Notes under the pieces: model-generated
The model's database searches: none
Told to the model about the DNA's origin: nothing
The model's input: the letters and a program-made list of their open reading frames with translations, nothing else
NCBI RefSeq assembly: GCF_030463535.1
Contig: NC_132892.1
Location: 33,658,932-33,722,931 of the forward strand
DNA length: 64,000 bases
Source: Salminus brasiliensis
Taxonomy: Eukaryota; Chordata; Actinopteri; Characiformes; Bryconidae
Direction: 5' to 3'
In this document: positions 1 to 10,488 of the stretch, piece after piece
How the letters are laid out: each line of letters starts with the position of its first letter
Numbering within the stretch: position 1 is the first letter of the stretch
Translations under genes and position numbers: made by a program

Positions 1-640
1 GTGTTTATCTGGTAATTAATCAAATCTAAGTTTCAAAAGCTTTATTATGAAAATATATACTATTATTGACAATGTGTAATACTTCTCAAAAAATAAATAT
101 ATAATGAAAATGTTGATACACGTGTTTATTGATTTTGCAAATGTATGCAGTAGAAGAACATATATAAATATAAACATTTATAAAATTTTATTTATCAAAA
201 AGTGCTGTTTTTAAAACTACTACTCAATTATTATTCATAAATACCATAACTGACTTAGCTCTGACCATCAAGCTGAGAAAATAACACATCTATTTTTTTT
301 TTTACGATAAACACACTATAAGTCATACTGGAGAACATCTGCAGTGCAATGTAATATATTTATCAAAAAGTGCTGTTTTTAAACTTTTATAATTATTTAA
401 AAATACCTTACCTGATCATATATGCAATGACGTTTTTAGGGTTAGATGACTTACAACATTTCTGAAACTTTGTGTGAAAACTAATACATTTTACAGCAAC
501 CACCCCATATCATATTTACACTGTGAAAACTAATTCATACTACACTACTGCTTTTCCAGTGTGTGCTGCACTCTAGATGGCAGTAGAGATGTACTGGTTC
601 AGATCAATACACGAGTGACATCATTGTAATGGTGGGTTAC
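1..640. other. A-slot upstream flank, no gene
   Basis: AT-rich sequence without a supported gene. It is a diverged copy of the flank found upstream of the intact Ig genes. The parts with tttattgattttgcaaatgt and with the ctctagatggcagtagagat box have counterparts near 8345-10086. The similarity fades near 600, about 390 bp before a leader exon would be expected, and Tc1 sequence follows. The same stretch recurs at 40752-41390. Confidence 0.6.
571..590 (+). promoter_or_regulatory. CTCF-like box upstream of A1
   Basis: The sequence ctctagatggcagtagagat matches the vertebrate CTCF consensus CCASYAGRKGGCRSY at 13 of 15 positions by eye (AGATGGCAGT core). The same box lies about 420-450 bp upstream of every leader exon in the window. 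That it binds CTCF is inference. Confidence 0.35.
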
Positions 641-654
641 TACCTACCTAATAG

Positions 655-1372
655 GACTGAGATCAGAGCTTTGTAATGGCCACTCCAAAACATTTTCTTT
701 GTTATCCTTACGCCACTTTGTAACCTGTTTGGCAGTTTGCTTTGGGTCATTGTCCATTTGGAAGACCCATTTGAGCCCAATCTTTTACTTCCTGGCTGAT
801 GTCTTGAGATGTTGCTTCAGGATTTTCACATAATGTTCTTTCCTCATGATGCCATCTATTTTGTGAAGTGCACCAGTCCCTCCTGCAGCAAAACAACCCC
901 TCAACATGATGCTGCCACCCATGTTTCACAGTTGGGATGGTGTTCTCAGGCTTCCAAGTTCCCCTCTTTTTCCTCCAAACATAACAATGGTCATTATGGC
1001 CAAACAGTTAAATTTTAGTTTTGTCAGACCACAGGACATCTCTCCAAAAATTTATCTGGCTTTTTTTTGTTATTTCTTTTGGAGTAATGGCTTCTTCCTG
1101 GCAGAGTGGCCTTTCAGCCCATGTGGATACAGTCCTCGTTTCAATGTGGATAATGACCCACTCTTACCAGCTTCAGCCAGCATCTTCACAAGGTCTTTTG
1201 CTTTTGTTCTTGGACTGATAGGCTTATTTCAGACCAGAGCACATTCATCTCTGGGACACAGAACCTGTCTCCTTCCTGAGTGGTATGAAGGCTGGGCATT
1301 CCCATCTTGTTTGTACTTCTGTATAATTGTTTGTACAGATGAACGAGGCACCTTCAGTCAGTGAGGAATTTA
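655..1372 (-). mobile_element. Tc1/mariner transposase relic
   Basis: The minus strand reads as a broken Tc1-type transposase. From high to low coordinates it shows the LMWSDKTK-like region (around 1030), a GGSIMLRGCFAAGGTGALHK-like block (around 850-920), a [15 protein letters not shown]-like block holding the second catalytic Asp (around 740-780), and a [12 protein letters not shown]-like end near 665. The frame is interrupted and no terminal inverted repeats are evident, so it is a dead fragment. It occupies the place where the leader and Ig exons of the A slot should be. Plus-strand open frames here (for example 906-1364) are antisense shadows. Confidence 0.8.
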
Positions 1373-1483
1373 TCACCCTTCATCCAGATCTAATACATAA
1401 ACTATCATATACAAATATTTTATGATTCATAAACATAAATAACATTTTTTTATTTTAATCCAAATCATTGTTTATCATTAAAG

Positions 1484-4263
1484 AGAAATCACAGCAACCA
1501 GTAACTTTATCCAATTCATCAATGTCAAACAAAACTTCACAGAAAACAAAAGCTATCACATCTTCAACATCTAAAACCATCACCAATGCATCACTTAGAA
1601 CAGAAACACCTACAGGTAAAACACACACTGCACAACTCCTGATACTCGGTAATTCAAGATCCAGGTATTCAGCTATGGCCATTTTATGCAGTTTACTACC
1701 AATAAAACCAACCACACCTCTATCCCTCCACCCATACAAGCTAAATTAATCACTTTAATTGAATTTCTCAATTTGAACCCATTAATTAAGCTTGTCCTCA
1801 TTTATTTGCTTTACAAACTATTTGCAAACTAAAGATGGGAATGTTCAGATCTAAAAGAAAATATACATGAAGCACATGCTTTTGTTAACAATACATACCA
1901 GGAAAAACTGTAATCTGTAATCTGTAAATTATACATTCATTACAGGACAAGATCAACCAGTAAGGTCATCAACCTCACCACCAAGAACCTCAAGTCCACT
2001 TAGCACAGAAGTCACCTCCTCCTCAACGTCTAAAAGTACAGTAACCTCTTCATTTAACTGACACTGAAAATGTTTTTTACAGTATATGGAATGGTAAATT
2101 AATATAACTCTTAATAATAATGTGCTACAAAGAGTTATTTAAGTAAGGCTACGAGGAACCATTTTTGTGAAAATGTATATGAAGAACCATAAAATTACAT
2201 TGGTTTCTTTAAACTTGTAAATGGTGCTCCATTCAGAAACAGTTCTTCACAGAATTAAAACTGGTTCTTCTACAGCATTACTCAAAGAATCCTTTGCATC
2301 ACCTTCATTCAAATCTACCATGTGTTTCCTTTAGCTCCAGATGTTCCTCCACAGTCCTCAACACCTATCAGTTTACAGACCACAAAAGCAATCACACTCT
2401 CAACTTCTAAAACCACAGTGTCTTCCTCCTCTGCTGCAGGTGATTATAGAGAATACACACAAACACACACACACACACCCACACACACACACACACACAC
2501 ACCTCAATGAATCAAAAAGGTGTCACTCTCATTGTCAGATACAATTCTGTATGTTCAGGGGTAGCACATCCAGCTTCCTCTGTGATCACCATCCTGGCTG
2601 TGATTCTGATGCTGGTTCTAATTGGACTCTTATTCTTCACAGTCACTCTCATAAAGAGAAGGAACACTCAAGGTACCACCAAACCTATAAACATAACAGA
2701 CACCCATGCATACTAGTTTACACACATGGCAGGGACAGTGGTGTTTCACTATATGCGTAGTGCTTAGAGCAATGGCTGCAGGTCAGAGGGCTGTGGGTTC
2801 AATACCCATGTCTGCTAAACTGCCACTGTTGGGCTCTTTAGCAAGGCTCTTATCCTCTTTGCTCCAGGGGTGCTGCAGCATGGTCAACCCTGAGCTCTAA
2901 GCTGTCTAGCTTGTCTAGTAGAGGAGATTTGCTGATAGAATTGGACTCTCTGAAGCAGATGAACATGAACCTACTGGCACAACGCCTAATGCCAGGTGTA
3001 GGCTACAGAGGTATAAAATCCCCTCAGCATTGAGCTGTAGAGATGGGGAATGATGGAGCTTCATTTAAATACTTTTGGGATGAGCTGGAGAGTTGCATTC
3101 AGCAAACAACGAATTAGGAGGTGTCCCAATACTTTTCACATAGTTCATATAGTGTATAATGACTGGCCCTAGTAGAGAAATACTACAATACTATATTAAA
3201 GTCCAAAAGTAGAAATACTGTTAGCATGTGTTTCCTCTGAGACACGTGATCATAGACTCACTGCTTATATGTCAATAACAAACAGTAGACTTTACTTGGG
3301 CCACCCTTGTCTACTGAATCTCCAAGATGTTTGCTCATGTTAGAAGCTTTAGCTGTTGGTGCAGAAAATAGTTCACTAGGCCTCAGTGGACAATGATGTA
3401 CATATGCTGCCACCTGCTGGCTGTACATGAAAAGGATAGCTAGAGTAAGACTAGACTGGGAACATGTTCTCAAATGAATCTCACAACCTGCTTATGTTTG
3501 AAGTCACTGATATTAATTAATTAATGTGATGTATAAATATGATATTAATGATGAGTGTTTTAATGTTAGGAAATTGTTTTTGCTTAGATCCAGCATCAAC
3601 CCAGGACCAATCCATCAGAGACTCTTTAAACAACTCCAAGGTGAGTCATGACCTGGAGTGGCTGACTTCACATGTATTGGAGCAGGCATGAGCTTGTCCA
3701 CACTTTCCTATTGTCAGGAGCAAAGAAAGTGATAGTGGAGTCCTAGTGAGTGGGAGGGTCTATTGGTTCAACTAAATTGGAGAGAAAATTGGGTTTAAAC
3801 AAAAACACTAGTAAAATGTTATATAATGAATACCAGTCTTGCTGAGACCACTTCAAACCTCTCTAACCGATTGATGATCCAAACAATGTGTTTATTGATT
3901 TTCTAAAACTTCTGTTCTCAGATTTCCCATACAGTCTGTGACTATGAGGAGATTAAAGACCCCAGATGTCTTCCTGCCTCAGAAACTGGAGTTTCCACTG
4001 TCTACTCTACTGTCCACCTGCCCACAGACCCCTTAAATACTACTCAAACTGTGTATGACAATGTTCAGCTGCCCACAAGCCCCTGTGATGTTTTAAATCC
4101 TGTTTATTCTACAGTGCCCCAGCATTCCTCAGTGAAATCTGCTGAAGATCCAGCTTACGCCACTGTCAATTTCTGCAAGAATGATGCTGTTACAACAGCA
4201 ATAACCAAAAAGGAGGACTCATGTGACTATGCTACTGTCAAACATGTTAGCGGAAGTGGCTAG
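1484..4263 (+). CDS. A1: headless stalk-TM-ITSM receptor cassette
   Basis: Six exons read as the C-terminal half of an Ig-superfamily receptor: 1484-1615, 1946-2035 and 2335-2439 (Ser/Thr-rich stalk), 2559-2672 (TM, VITILAVILMLVLIGLLFF then IKRR), 3588-3640, and 3922-4263 ending in TAG. Junctions are phase 1 until the fifth exon, which ends in phase 0. Joined length is about 278 residues. The last exon has six tyrosine motifs: CDYEEI, TVYSTV, TVYDNV, PVYSTV, PAYATV and CDYATV. TVYSTV and TVYDNV fit the ITSM TxYxxV, as in receptors that recruit SH2 phosphatases or adaptors. No leader or Ig exon lies upstream in this window. The second stalk exon uses a weak donor (gtacag), and read-through stops after FN. 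It may be a decapitated gene or an alternative 3' end for an upstream paralogue. Confidence 0.7.
2080..2300. repeat. Possible MITE-like intronic repeat
   Basis: This stretch has the style of fish short non-autonomous repeats (gaaccatttttgtg, gaagaaccataaaatt, gttcttcacagaa, ggttcttctacag). It lies between two stalk exons and recurs in A2 (25440-25660) and A3 (42880-43060). Family assignment was not possible. Confidence 0.3.
2455..2502. repeat. (CA)n microsatellite, A1
   Basis: An interrupted CA tract that begins about 15 bp after the donor of the third stalk exon, inside a 119-bp intron. It is longer and purer in A2 and A3. Confidence 0.95.
2731..2900 (+). mobile_element. tRNA-derived SINE relic
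   Basis: Matches the tRNA-headed SINE seen complete on the minus strand at 54718-55012: gcttagagc, gtgggttcaatacccatg (B box), ctaaactgccactgttgggc, then the ctctttgctccaggggtgc body. Diverged and truncated, in the intron after the A1 TM exon. Confidence 0.7.
2925..3156. mobile_element. Tc1/mariner-type MITE fragment
   Basis: Contains stretches I recognise from widespread fish non-autonomous Tc1/mariner elements (aacctactggcacaacgcct, tacttttgggatgagctgga) and ends in ggtgtcccaatactttt...atatagtgta, which resembles a TIR. The opposite TIR is missing. Confidence 0.6.
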
Positions 4264-4573
4264 GTTAGCATACAGCCTTTTTATTCAGGTCCATTTCCAC
4301 CAAAATCAGAGCCGACAGTGTTCAGTTTCACACACACAAGCTTTTATTTAGAAAAGTGTAAATGTGTGTTTTGATTTAGATGGGTAAATATTGTGGATGA
4401 CTTTGGATGTGGTGAAAACTGTTCTGTCTAGACAAAAATCACTACTGTTGAGAACCATGTATCTCCATTTTTGCTGTTTCACTGTTTGACACAATAAGAA
4501 TCTGGCTATTCTTTACATTTTTGTCAAACTTTCAGGAACAATTGACCAATAGAAACACTCCAAAATTACTTGG

Positions 4574-4579
4574 AATAAA
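4574..4579 (+). terminator. Candidate poly(A) signal, A1
   Basis: AATAAA about 310 bp after the A1 stop, conserved at 27944 and 45283 after A2 and A3. No other hexamer close after the stop is as clean. Confidence 0.45.
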
Positions 4580-5548
4580 GTATATTCACATTCACTTCCA
4601 TTTAGAGTTAATAGGGATTTTTACTTCTCCAGTAAAGTGGATGTTTTGGAGAGGTGTTTTTTTTTAGTCACAGCAACAATGTGCTCTTCTTTGTTTGCTA
4701 TGTTGTTATATAAGTGTAGGCATATTTTTGTGTTATATATTTTAAAGTAGCTGAAAATGAAAAAAAAAACGTATTCTTAATTGTATTCCTATGAACAATT
4801 AAATCATATAAGTGTTTTTAGTGTTTTTCAAACATTTCCCTAGTGAGTCAATGTGGACAAATAAGTTTAGAGCTGTTTTCACAATTGTATTCTTATATGG
4901 ACATAACTGAGGGCATTTCTCTCTCATACTGTAGAACATCTTCTGGTTGTAACAATGTTTCCTATAGATGGCAGTAAATGTACCTCAGCTCAGACCAAAA
5001 CACAACTGGGGACAAAATACTAACTATGGGTACCACTTTATAATAAGACTGTCTTTATAAAGGAGTTATGAACAATGTTTTAACAATGTTATTCACGTGG
5101 TCAAACACATTAGTGAGCAGGATCAAGGATCAAGATAGTTGTAAAAGTCAAAAGGGCTGCACTGTTGGAGAGAGCATGAGGGGTCCCTCATGTTTACTAT
5201 ACCAGAGTGTTTTAAAATAACAGCTATTAAGATAAAAAAAAGATCAAACAAATGAAATCAATGGATACCATCATTGCATCCAGGATGACTTTAGTAATTA
5301 AAATGTTCACTGTGAGCTAAATATCACATTTATGTTACATATGTTTCTGCTTATTTGTGTGTTTAAAGCATGTATGAATGCAGTATATTAAAAAAAGCTA
5401 TTAGAAATGTATGTAGAGTGATTTTTAGAGTGTTTTAGAGTATACAGAGCTAGAAAGTTCTAAAAATACAGGTTGTGGTTTTCTTTCTAGAGTAGTGGAA
5501 ATAGTGGTTCATTATGTTACATTATTACATTATTTTAAGTGTCTACAT
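4580..5548. other. B-slot upstream flank, no gene
   Basis: No coding exon is supported. Position 4961-4980 (cctatagatggcagtaaatg) is a diverged form of the box found upstream of the Ig genes, so this is a paralogous 5' flank whose leader, D1 and most of D2 have been lost. A piece near 5027-5110 (ggtaccactttataataaga) looks like the end of a common fish interspersed repeat. Recurs at 27950-28916 and 45289-46262. Confidence 0.5.
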
Positions 5549-7502
5549 GATCAGACTGGGAATCTGATCATGGATACAAAGTTTATACCACACAGATCAA
5601 GCTCACAGTTACTGGTGAGTAGATCTTTCAGGATTCATTATTTGTGTGTAGAGAGAAAAGGTGTCATATTACTTATGTAGAGGAGGTAGATAGAGGTAGA
5701 TATACCTAATAGAGGAGGTAGATTTGCATTTAGTGATGGAGGTGGGGCAGGTTTTGCTTATGGCCCCAGGAAAGCCAAGTTGTAGTGAAGCACAGGTTGT
5801 AGTGACCTATAATAAGACAAGATAAAGTAATAATGAAGGTATTTTTTAAAAAAGAGTGGATAAATGAGGTATGGGTGAGTGTAAATGAGGTGGCACGACT
5901 TCAAGGGCATAGGACTGGTGGGGACATAAAAGTTGTCCACAGGTAGCACAGGTAGAGACATTTTCATTTATGATAGATTTCTGACTGCAATTCAATGTCA
6001 CCTACAACCTTTATTTATAGTTATGGTAGCCAACACACTCGTACAGTATCACTGCTTTCTGTTCTGCTGCAGGATAAAACAGCTAAACAAGTAAATATTT
6101 AAATGAGGTTGTTTTTTTTCACTCGTTTCTATAACAAATACACTGACTAGCCCCTGCTGGCTGTTATTTTTTAATTAAAGTTACTGCAAGGGACCTTTCA
6201 GTAGTCACAGGATATTGGTATGGACATGTCCCTACTTAATTATATGACCTTGCTCATTCATATCAGGTCAATCCAAGGACATAGCAAACTTAGCAAAGAA
6301 TGATTCAACTAAACAGAACATAGGCCACCACTGCTCCTGTTGTCATGGTTTGGTGACCGTTTAGGCCGCGTTGCTATGCACTGTGGTTTGGTGAGTGTGA
6401 AGTATTTCCCTGTTCCATCTGCAGAGTGCCTCTTTAATAATCTCACTAGAGGGCAAGTCTACTTTTTGCAACTGAGTGTTAAATTCTTTACTAAAATGTT
6501 CAAAATCAAAAGGTCTTAGGTGATTGTGATTCAATTATTAAATAAATAACTAAACCAACATATAAAGTAAGAAAGAAATAAAAGACATTTTTTTACACTC
6601 ATTGTTTGTGTGGTAATGTTTTGGCTGATCAGTGTGTATGTCAAGTGTAACTGAATTATATTTTTGACACAAGCATCTATACACAACAGACAGACTGTAT
6701 TTAGAGAAATGTAATAATGTTTTATATTCTTATTAGCTGTTCTGGACAGGAACTTTTAGAAATTTCAGAGAATACCACACTGTATTCAAATATCTCTAGT
6801 GGATATAATGTAAAAACCTGTACATGTACAGAACCACACATACATTAAAACTAAACTAGAGTCATGAAAGAGAACTCTGTTCATGCAAATCTTTGGACTT
6901 TAGTTGGGTGAGAAATTGTCAGTGATAAATTGGACACTGAATCATTGTAATAGAAAGATGAAAAATACTGTAAAACCTCTTTCTGTCAGATTGAGATTAA
7001 TGGTCTAGTCTCTACATTTTCTTTAGACCTTCTCATTTACATCACTGGAGGATTGGTCATCATGTTGATTGCTTATCTGGTTGCAATGGCAGCACTTTAC
7101 AAGCACAAGAAAGTCAAAAGATCAAACTGTTTTAAATCTGAACACACACAGGCAAACAGCAAACATCATAGGTCTAATTATAATACAATTTATCTGGATG
7201 TTTTGCAGCCCCAAATGAGATGACCCCTCTAAACATAATGCCAACCAGCCCCAAAGAGGTGGGTGTCTTATGATCACTGTTACTTTATCTCCCTCTAGTG
7301 GACACTACTGGGCCTAAATGCTGTAATGTTCTCTTGCAGAACATTTCTAAATCCAGTGTCTAAATCCATGACTTTTCTTTATTGCTATTTCCTTCAATTA
7401 TGTGATACTGATGCAACTGATGACTGCATCTACCAGGGGATCTATGAACAACAGCAGGGGCCTACTGATTTAACCTTGTACTGCACTACTGCACTACCTT
7501 AG
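5549..7502 (+). pseudogene. B1: decayed pIgR/CD300-like receptor gene
   Basis: Only remnants of a paralogue. Position 5549-5614 is the last 66 bp of a D2 Ig exon with its donor (ctg|gtgagt), and it joins directly to sequence that in intact genes follows the stalk exons. The TM exon starts at 7027 (acceptor tttag) with LVIMLIAYLVAMAALYKHKKVK. Its donor (aaag|gtaaca in C genes) has become aaagatcaaa, so the frame runs on to TGA at 7221-7223. Tail relics follow: 7209-7258, around 7340, and 7431-7502 (DCIYQGIYEQQQG). The acceptor before the last one is deleted. There is no leader, no D1 and no complete Ig domain, so it cannot make a receptor alone. The TM has Met where B' genes have Lys. Confidence 0.75.
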
Positions 7503-8588
7503 CAAAGCCCAAACAACTCACCCACTCTACTGGTTATTCCACATAGATTATCTATCAGTAAAGCCAAAACTACCAACCAGCAACTTTCACAGTGTTAACT
7601 ACACCCTGCCTCAACCCACATCATATAAATCCATTTGTAAATTAGATGAGGCATGATTGGGAGGAGAAATGGTAAAACTGGGCAGGGGAGTGTTTGTTGT
7701 TCCATCCTGTGGTGGCTCAGTGGTTAGAGCACTGTTCATGACAGGGTTATGGAGTTAATACCCCGGTTTGCTAAGCTGTTACAGTTGGGTGTAAAAAGAC
7801 TGAAATCAGGAATTGTTCTCAAAGAGAAGCCTAATTAGGTCTTCATTGCTACATGTGTGCCACCGCAAGTCATAATGAAATCTTGGCCTTATTACCTTGT
7901 TGTTACCCTGATAGTCTAACTATTAGTTCAGTTTTGTTGGCCATGTTTGTGGAAGTGGAATCTGGTGCATCAGAAGAGTACTGTCGAAGTGTGCATCTGG
8001 AAAAACACTGGAGTAGATTCTACTTTACTGTCATATTTCAGACAGGCCAAACAGAAAGTTGTTTATATTTTCATTTACTTTAAGGGGTCTTAAAATGCAG
8101 GCCTATTTTCTCATGTTTAATGTGCAAAGTGTACATTTCAATTAATCAATTTTCTTTTCTTTATTTTAACTTAATATTTTATTTTGTGCATCATAATTTA
8201 CTTCATGTGTATGATAAACATATTAAAAACCTTTTATGAATTGCCTTTTTTAATATTTCTGAATGTATTAACCACATTACAGCTTTGTGCTAAGTAGAGA
8301 CATGCTATTTGACCATGCCTCACAGATCATAAAAATGATATACAAAATGTGTTTATTTATTTATTTTGCAAATGTGTGCACTTGAGACAAGGGAATCAAT
8401 AGGCATACCTTTAATTACACTTGAAAACATCTGCAGTCCATGGTTTAAAATAATATTTAAGTGCTGTTTTAAAGATATCATTCATAATTATTATTTATTA
8501 TTACCGAGCTGTTTGCATTTTGCAGCACAAATATCAAGATTTGCTCAATATTCTGTAATTTTATTGATTTATCTATTTTCATGACATT
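7503..8588. other. B to B' intergenic flank, no gene
   Basis: Repeated paralogous 3' flank. The block gagaagcctaattaggtctt near 7822 recurs after every gene slot (14877, 23206, 31067, 39468 and others). A short SINE head lies at 7708-7795. Short open frames such as 7853-8083 recur in each copy but have no recognisable domain and no splice context. Confidence 0.6.
7708..7795 (+). mobile_element. SINE head relic
   Basis: tggctcagtggttagagcac (A-box region) followed by a degraded B-box region (gttatggagttaatacccc) and gctaagctgttacagttggg. Same tRNA-derived family as 54718-55012, truncated. Confidence 0.6.
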
Positions 8589-8986
8589 TGTTAATGTGTG
8601 ATACTCCGTCCAGCCACCAGAGGTCCCTGTCCACAGAATTCCCCAGCAACAACCTCAATCACTTACACCTGACCGTGATATCCTAATCAGTCTCTCACTC
8701 TCTTTGAGAAGCATTGCCAGTTTTCCTTGCTGCAATACTAATTGGTCTCAATTGTGTTGATTTGTTGTCTTGTTATTTAGATCCCTGCCTGCCTTGTGAC
8801 CTTGGATGTTTGGACCGTGTTTTTGGGCTATTTTGCTTTGGATTTATTGTTGCTCCTTTTGGCCTCTGACCCCTTGTTGCCCTGCCTTTGACAACATTTA
8901 CTTGGATTGTGATTTTGTGTAACTTTGCATGTGTTATTAAACCTGCTTATAGATTCTACAAACCTGCCTGGGTCTGCATTGTTACA
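8589..8986. mobile_element. Solo LTR, copy 1
   Basis: 398 bp running from tgttaatgtg to tgcattgttaca, so it has TG...CA ends with short imperfect inverted termini, and is flanked on both sides by ACATT (8584-8588 and 8987-8991) as a 5-bp target duplication. It contains no coding sequence and carries attaaacctgc near the 3' side, as in fish Ty3/gypsy-type LTRs. The superfamily is inference. Confidence 0.75.
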
Positions 8987-8991
8987 ACATT

Positions 8992-10066
8992 AATCCCATA
9001 CGTTAAAGCAAAACATTATTAAGAAAGATCTCTATTTAAATGTGTAAGTTGGATCTAAATTGTGGAAACCACATTGAGAACAGTTTTTAGGTCCACAGGC
9101 TAGATCAAATCAAATCACTTTAGCTGTCACATCACATTGCACAGGTTTAAAGGCGAGTGGAAAACTTGGGTGCATCGCCCCTCACTGTAGTACAAAAAAA
9201 ACAAAAAAAAAACAACAACATTAACTTGTACTATACATGTACACTCTATTTACAATATTACAATATTTGCAAAAGACCCTGGTTGGGTGTGAGTTCAGGT
9301 GTAATGTGGGTGGGGAAAAGCCTTTGTGGGTGCCGTGTGACTGTGCATAGGGTTCCAGTCATATGCGCAGGGTGCAGAGTGTGTTAGTATGAGGAGGAGG
9401 TGTGATTTAGTCCACAGTCTATAAGCTATTGTTCATTCAGCAGCCTAATTGCTTGAAGAAAAAAATCAGGTCGGCACCCCACTGACTGTTTACCACTGCT
9501 GGTCCCCCTTTTGGACCACCCAGATTAATGTCATGTGTACAAGATCTAAATAGTACTTTATCTCATTAAGATTTTAAAAGCAAATAAATGCTTTTTATTT
9601 CAGGAATTAAACTAAAACTAATCTAACAAACTGAGAGAAAATAATAATGACAAGGTTTGATATGAAATGATTCATTTGAAAATGCTGCTGAAACTGAACA
9701 TTTGGTATTAAACCAGCTCATGAATATTAAATAAGAAAAGTAAGAAAAAAGGGAAATCAGTAAAGTGGTCTGTTGGTGGAAAATGAGGGACGAAAGGTGA
9801 AATTTTGTCACATACTCTGCTTTACCACCACGAGCTGTACAGAAAACACAGAGCAATATTTCAATGTACAGGCAGGTTTACCATAAGTCGGCCAACAGTG
9901 GTCAGTGGTTCAATATCAAGAACGACAGAAGAATAATAATTGTGTTTATGTGTGAAGGAAGCAGAAGATATATGTTCCCATATCAACATAGAGCTACATT
10001 AAAAAGACATACAAACACATACAAATACTACTTAATACTACAGGACAGTTTTCCTGTATGTGTGGC
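8992..10066. other. Upstream flank of gene 1
   Basis: No gene. Position 9106-9480 (from aatcaaatcactttagctgt to the gcagcctaattgcttgaaga region) has the look of a diverged LINE or SINE 3' part. Position 9623-9856 carries a minus-strand open frame that recurs upstream of each Ig gene without recognisable domains. Best read as duplicated flank. Confidence 0.5.
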
Positions 10067-10086
10067 ACTCTAGATGGCAGAAGAGA
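10067..10086 (+). promoter_or_regulatory. CTCF-like box upstream of gene 1
   Basis: ctctagatggcagaagagat, 422 bp before the gene 1 ATG; same box and orientation as at 571. Confidence 0.35.
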
Positions 10087-10422
10087 TGAACTACTAAAAG
10101 AGGGAAGTCAAGCAGAGAACAGTAAAAGTATAGAAGCAGTCTATAGGAGCAGTGTGTAGTAAAATAGTAGTTCTGAAAAACAGTGATGGGTCAAAGGATG
10201 AGAAACAGAGTGAACACTTCATGATCATTTGATCAACTGTGTAGAGAAAGTATGTTAAAGGTTACAGCAACTGACTGATTACTGTTGCTGTAACTAGTTC
10301 ACAACATGGTAAGCAAAGAGATCTCTCTCTGTACAAAAGGGAAATGGGCGTCATCTTCGTTCTGCTCGGCTGAACCACAAGCTGATGAACAGACTAAAAC
10401 TCACCACAGACCCACAAGCAGA

Positions 10423-10432
10423 GAAAGAGAAA
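10423..10432 (+). promoter_or_regulatory. IRF/ISRE-like element, gene 1
   Basis: GAAAGAGAAA fits the IRF core GAAANNGAAA exactly and lies 57 bp before the ATG. It is conserved in genes 3, 4 and 5 and deleted in gene 2. It may lie in the 5' UTR rather than the promoter, because the transcription start is not visible. Confidence 0.35.
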
Positions 10433-10488
10433 TGGTCAACTAAACTTATAACAGTCTTTTGATGTTGATCAGGAGAAAATACACTAAC

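Noticed and set aside
906-1364. 152-codon plus-strand open frame (also at 24317 and 41657)
   Set aside because: It is antisense to a Tc1 transposase relic on the minus strand; no independent domain or conservation beyond the transposon.
2507-2716. TM-containing frame starting from an ATG in the intron (MNQKGVTLIVRYNSV...)
   Set aside because: The ATG lies in the intron before the TM exon. A frame starting there would make a protein with no signal peptide or ectodomain; the spliced phase-1 exon at 2559-2672 explains the coding signal better.
7853-8083. Frame MCATASHNEILALLPCC... after each slot (also 14900, 31097, 48356, 56019)
   Set aside because: Recurs because the 3' flank is duplicated; frame length and C-terminus change between copies; no recognisable domain.
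9623-9856. Minus-strand frames upstream of each Ig gene (also 16591, 32883, 50095, 57698)
   Set aside because: Low-complexity Phe/Ser/Leu composition, ends vary between copies, no splice or domain support; explained by flank duplication.
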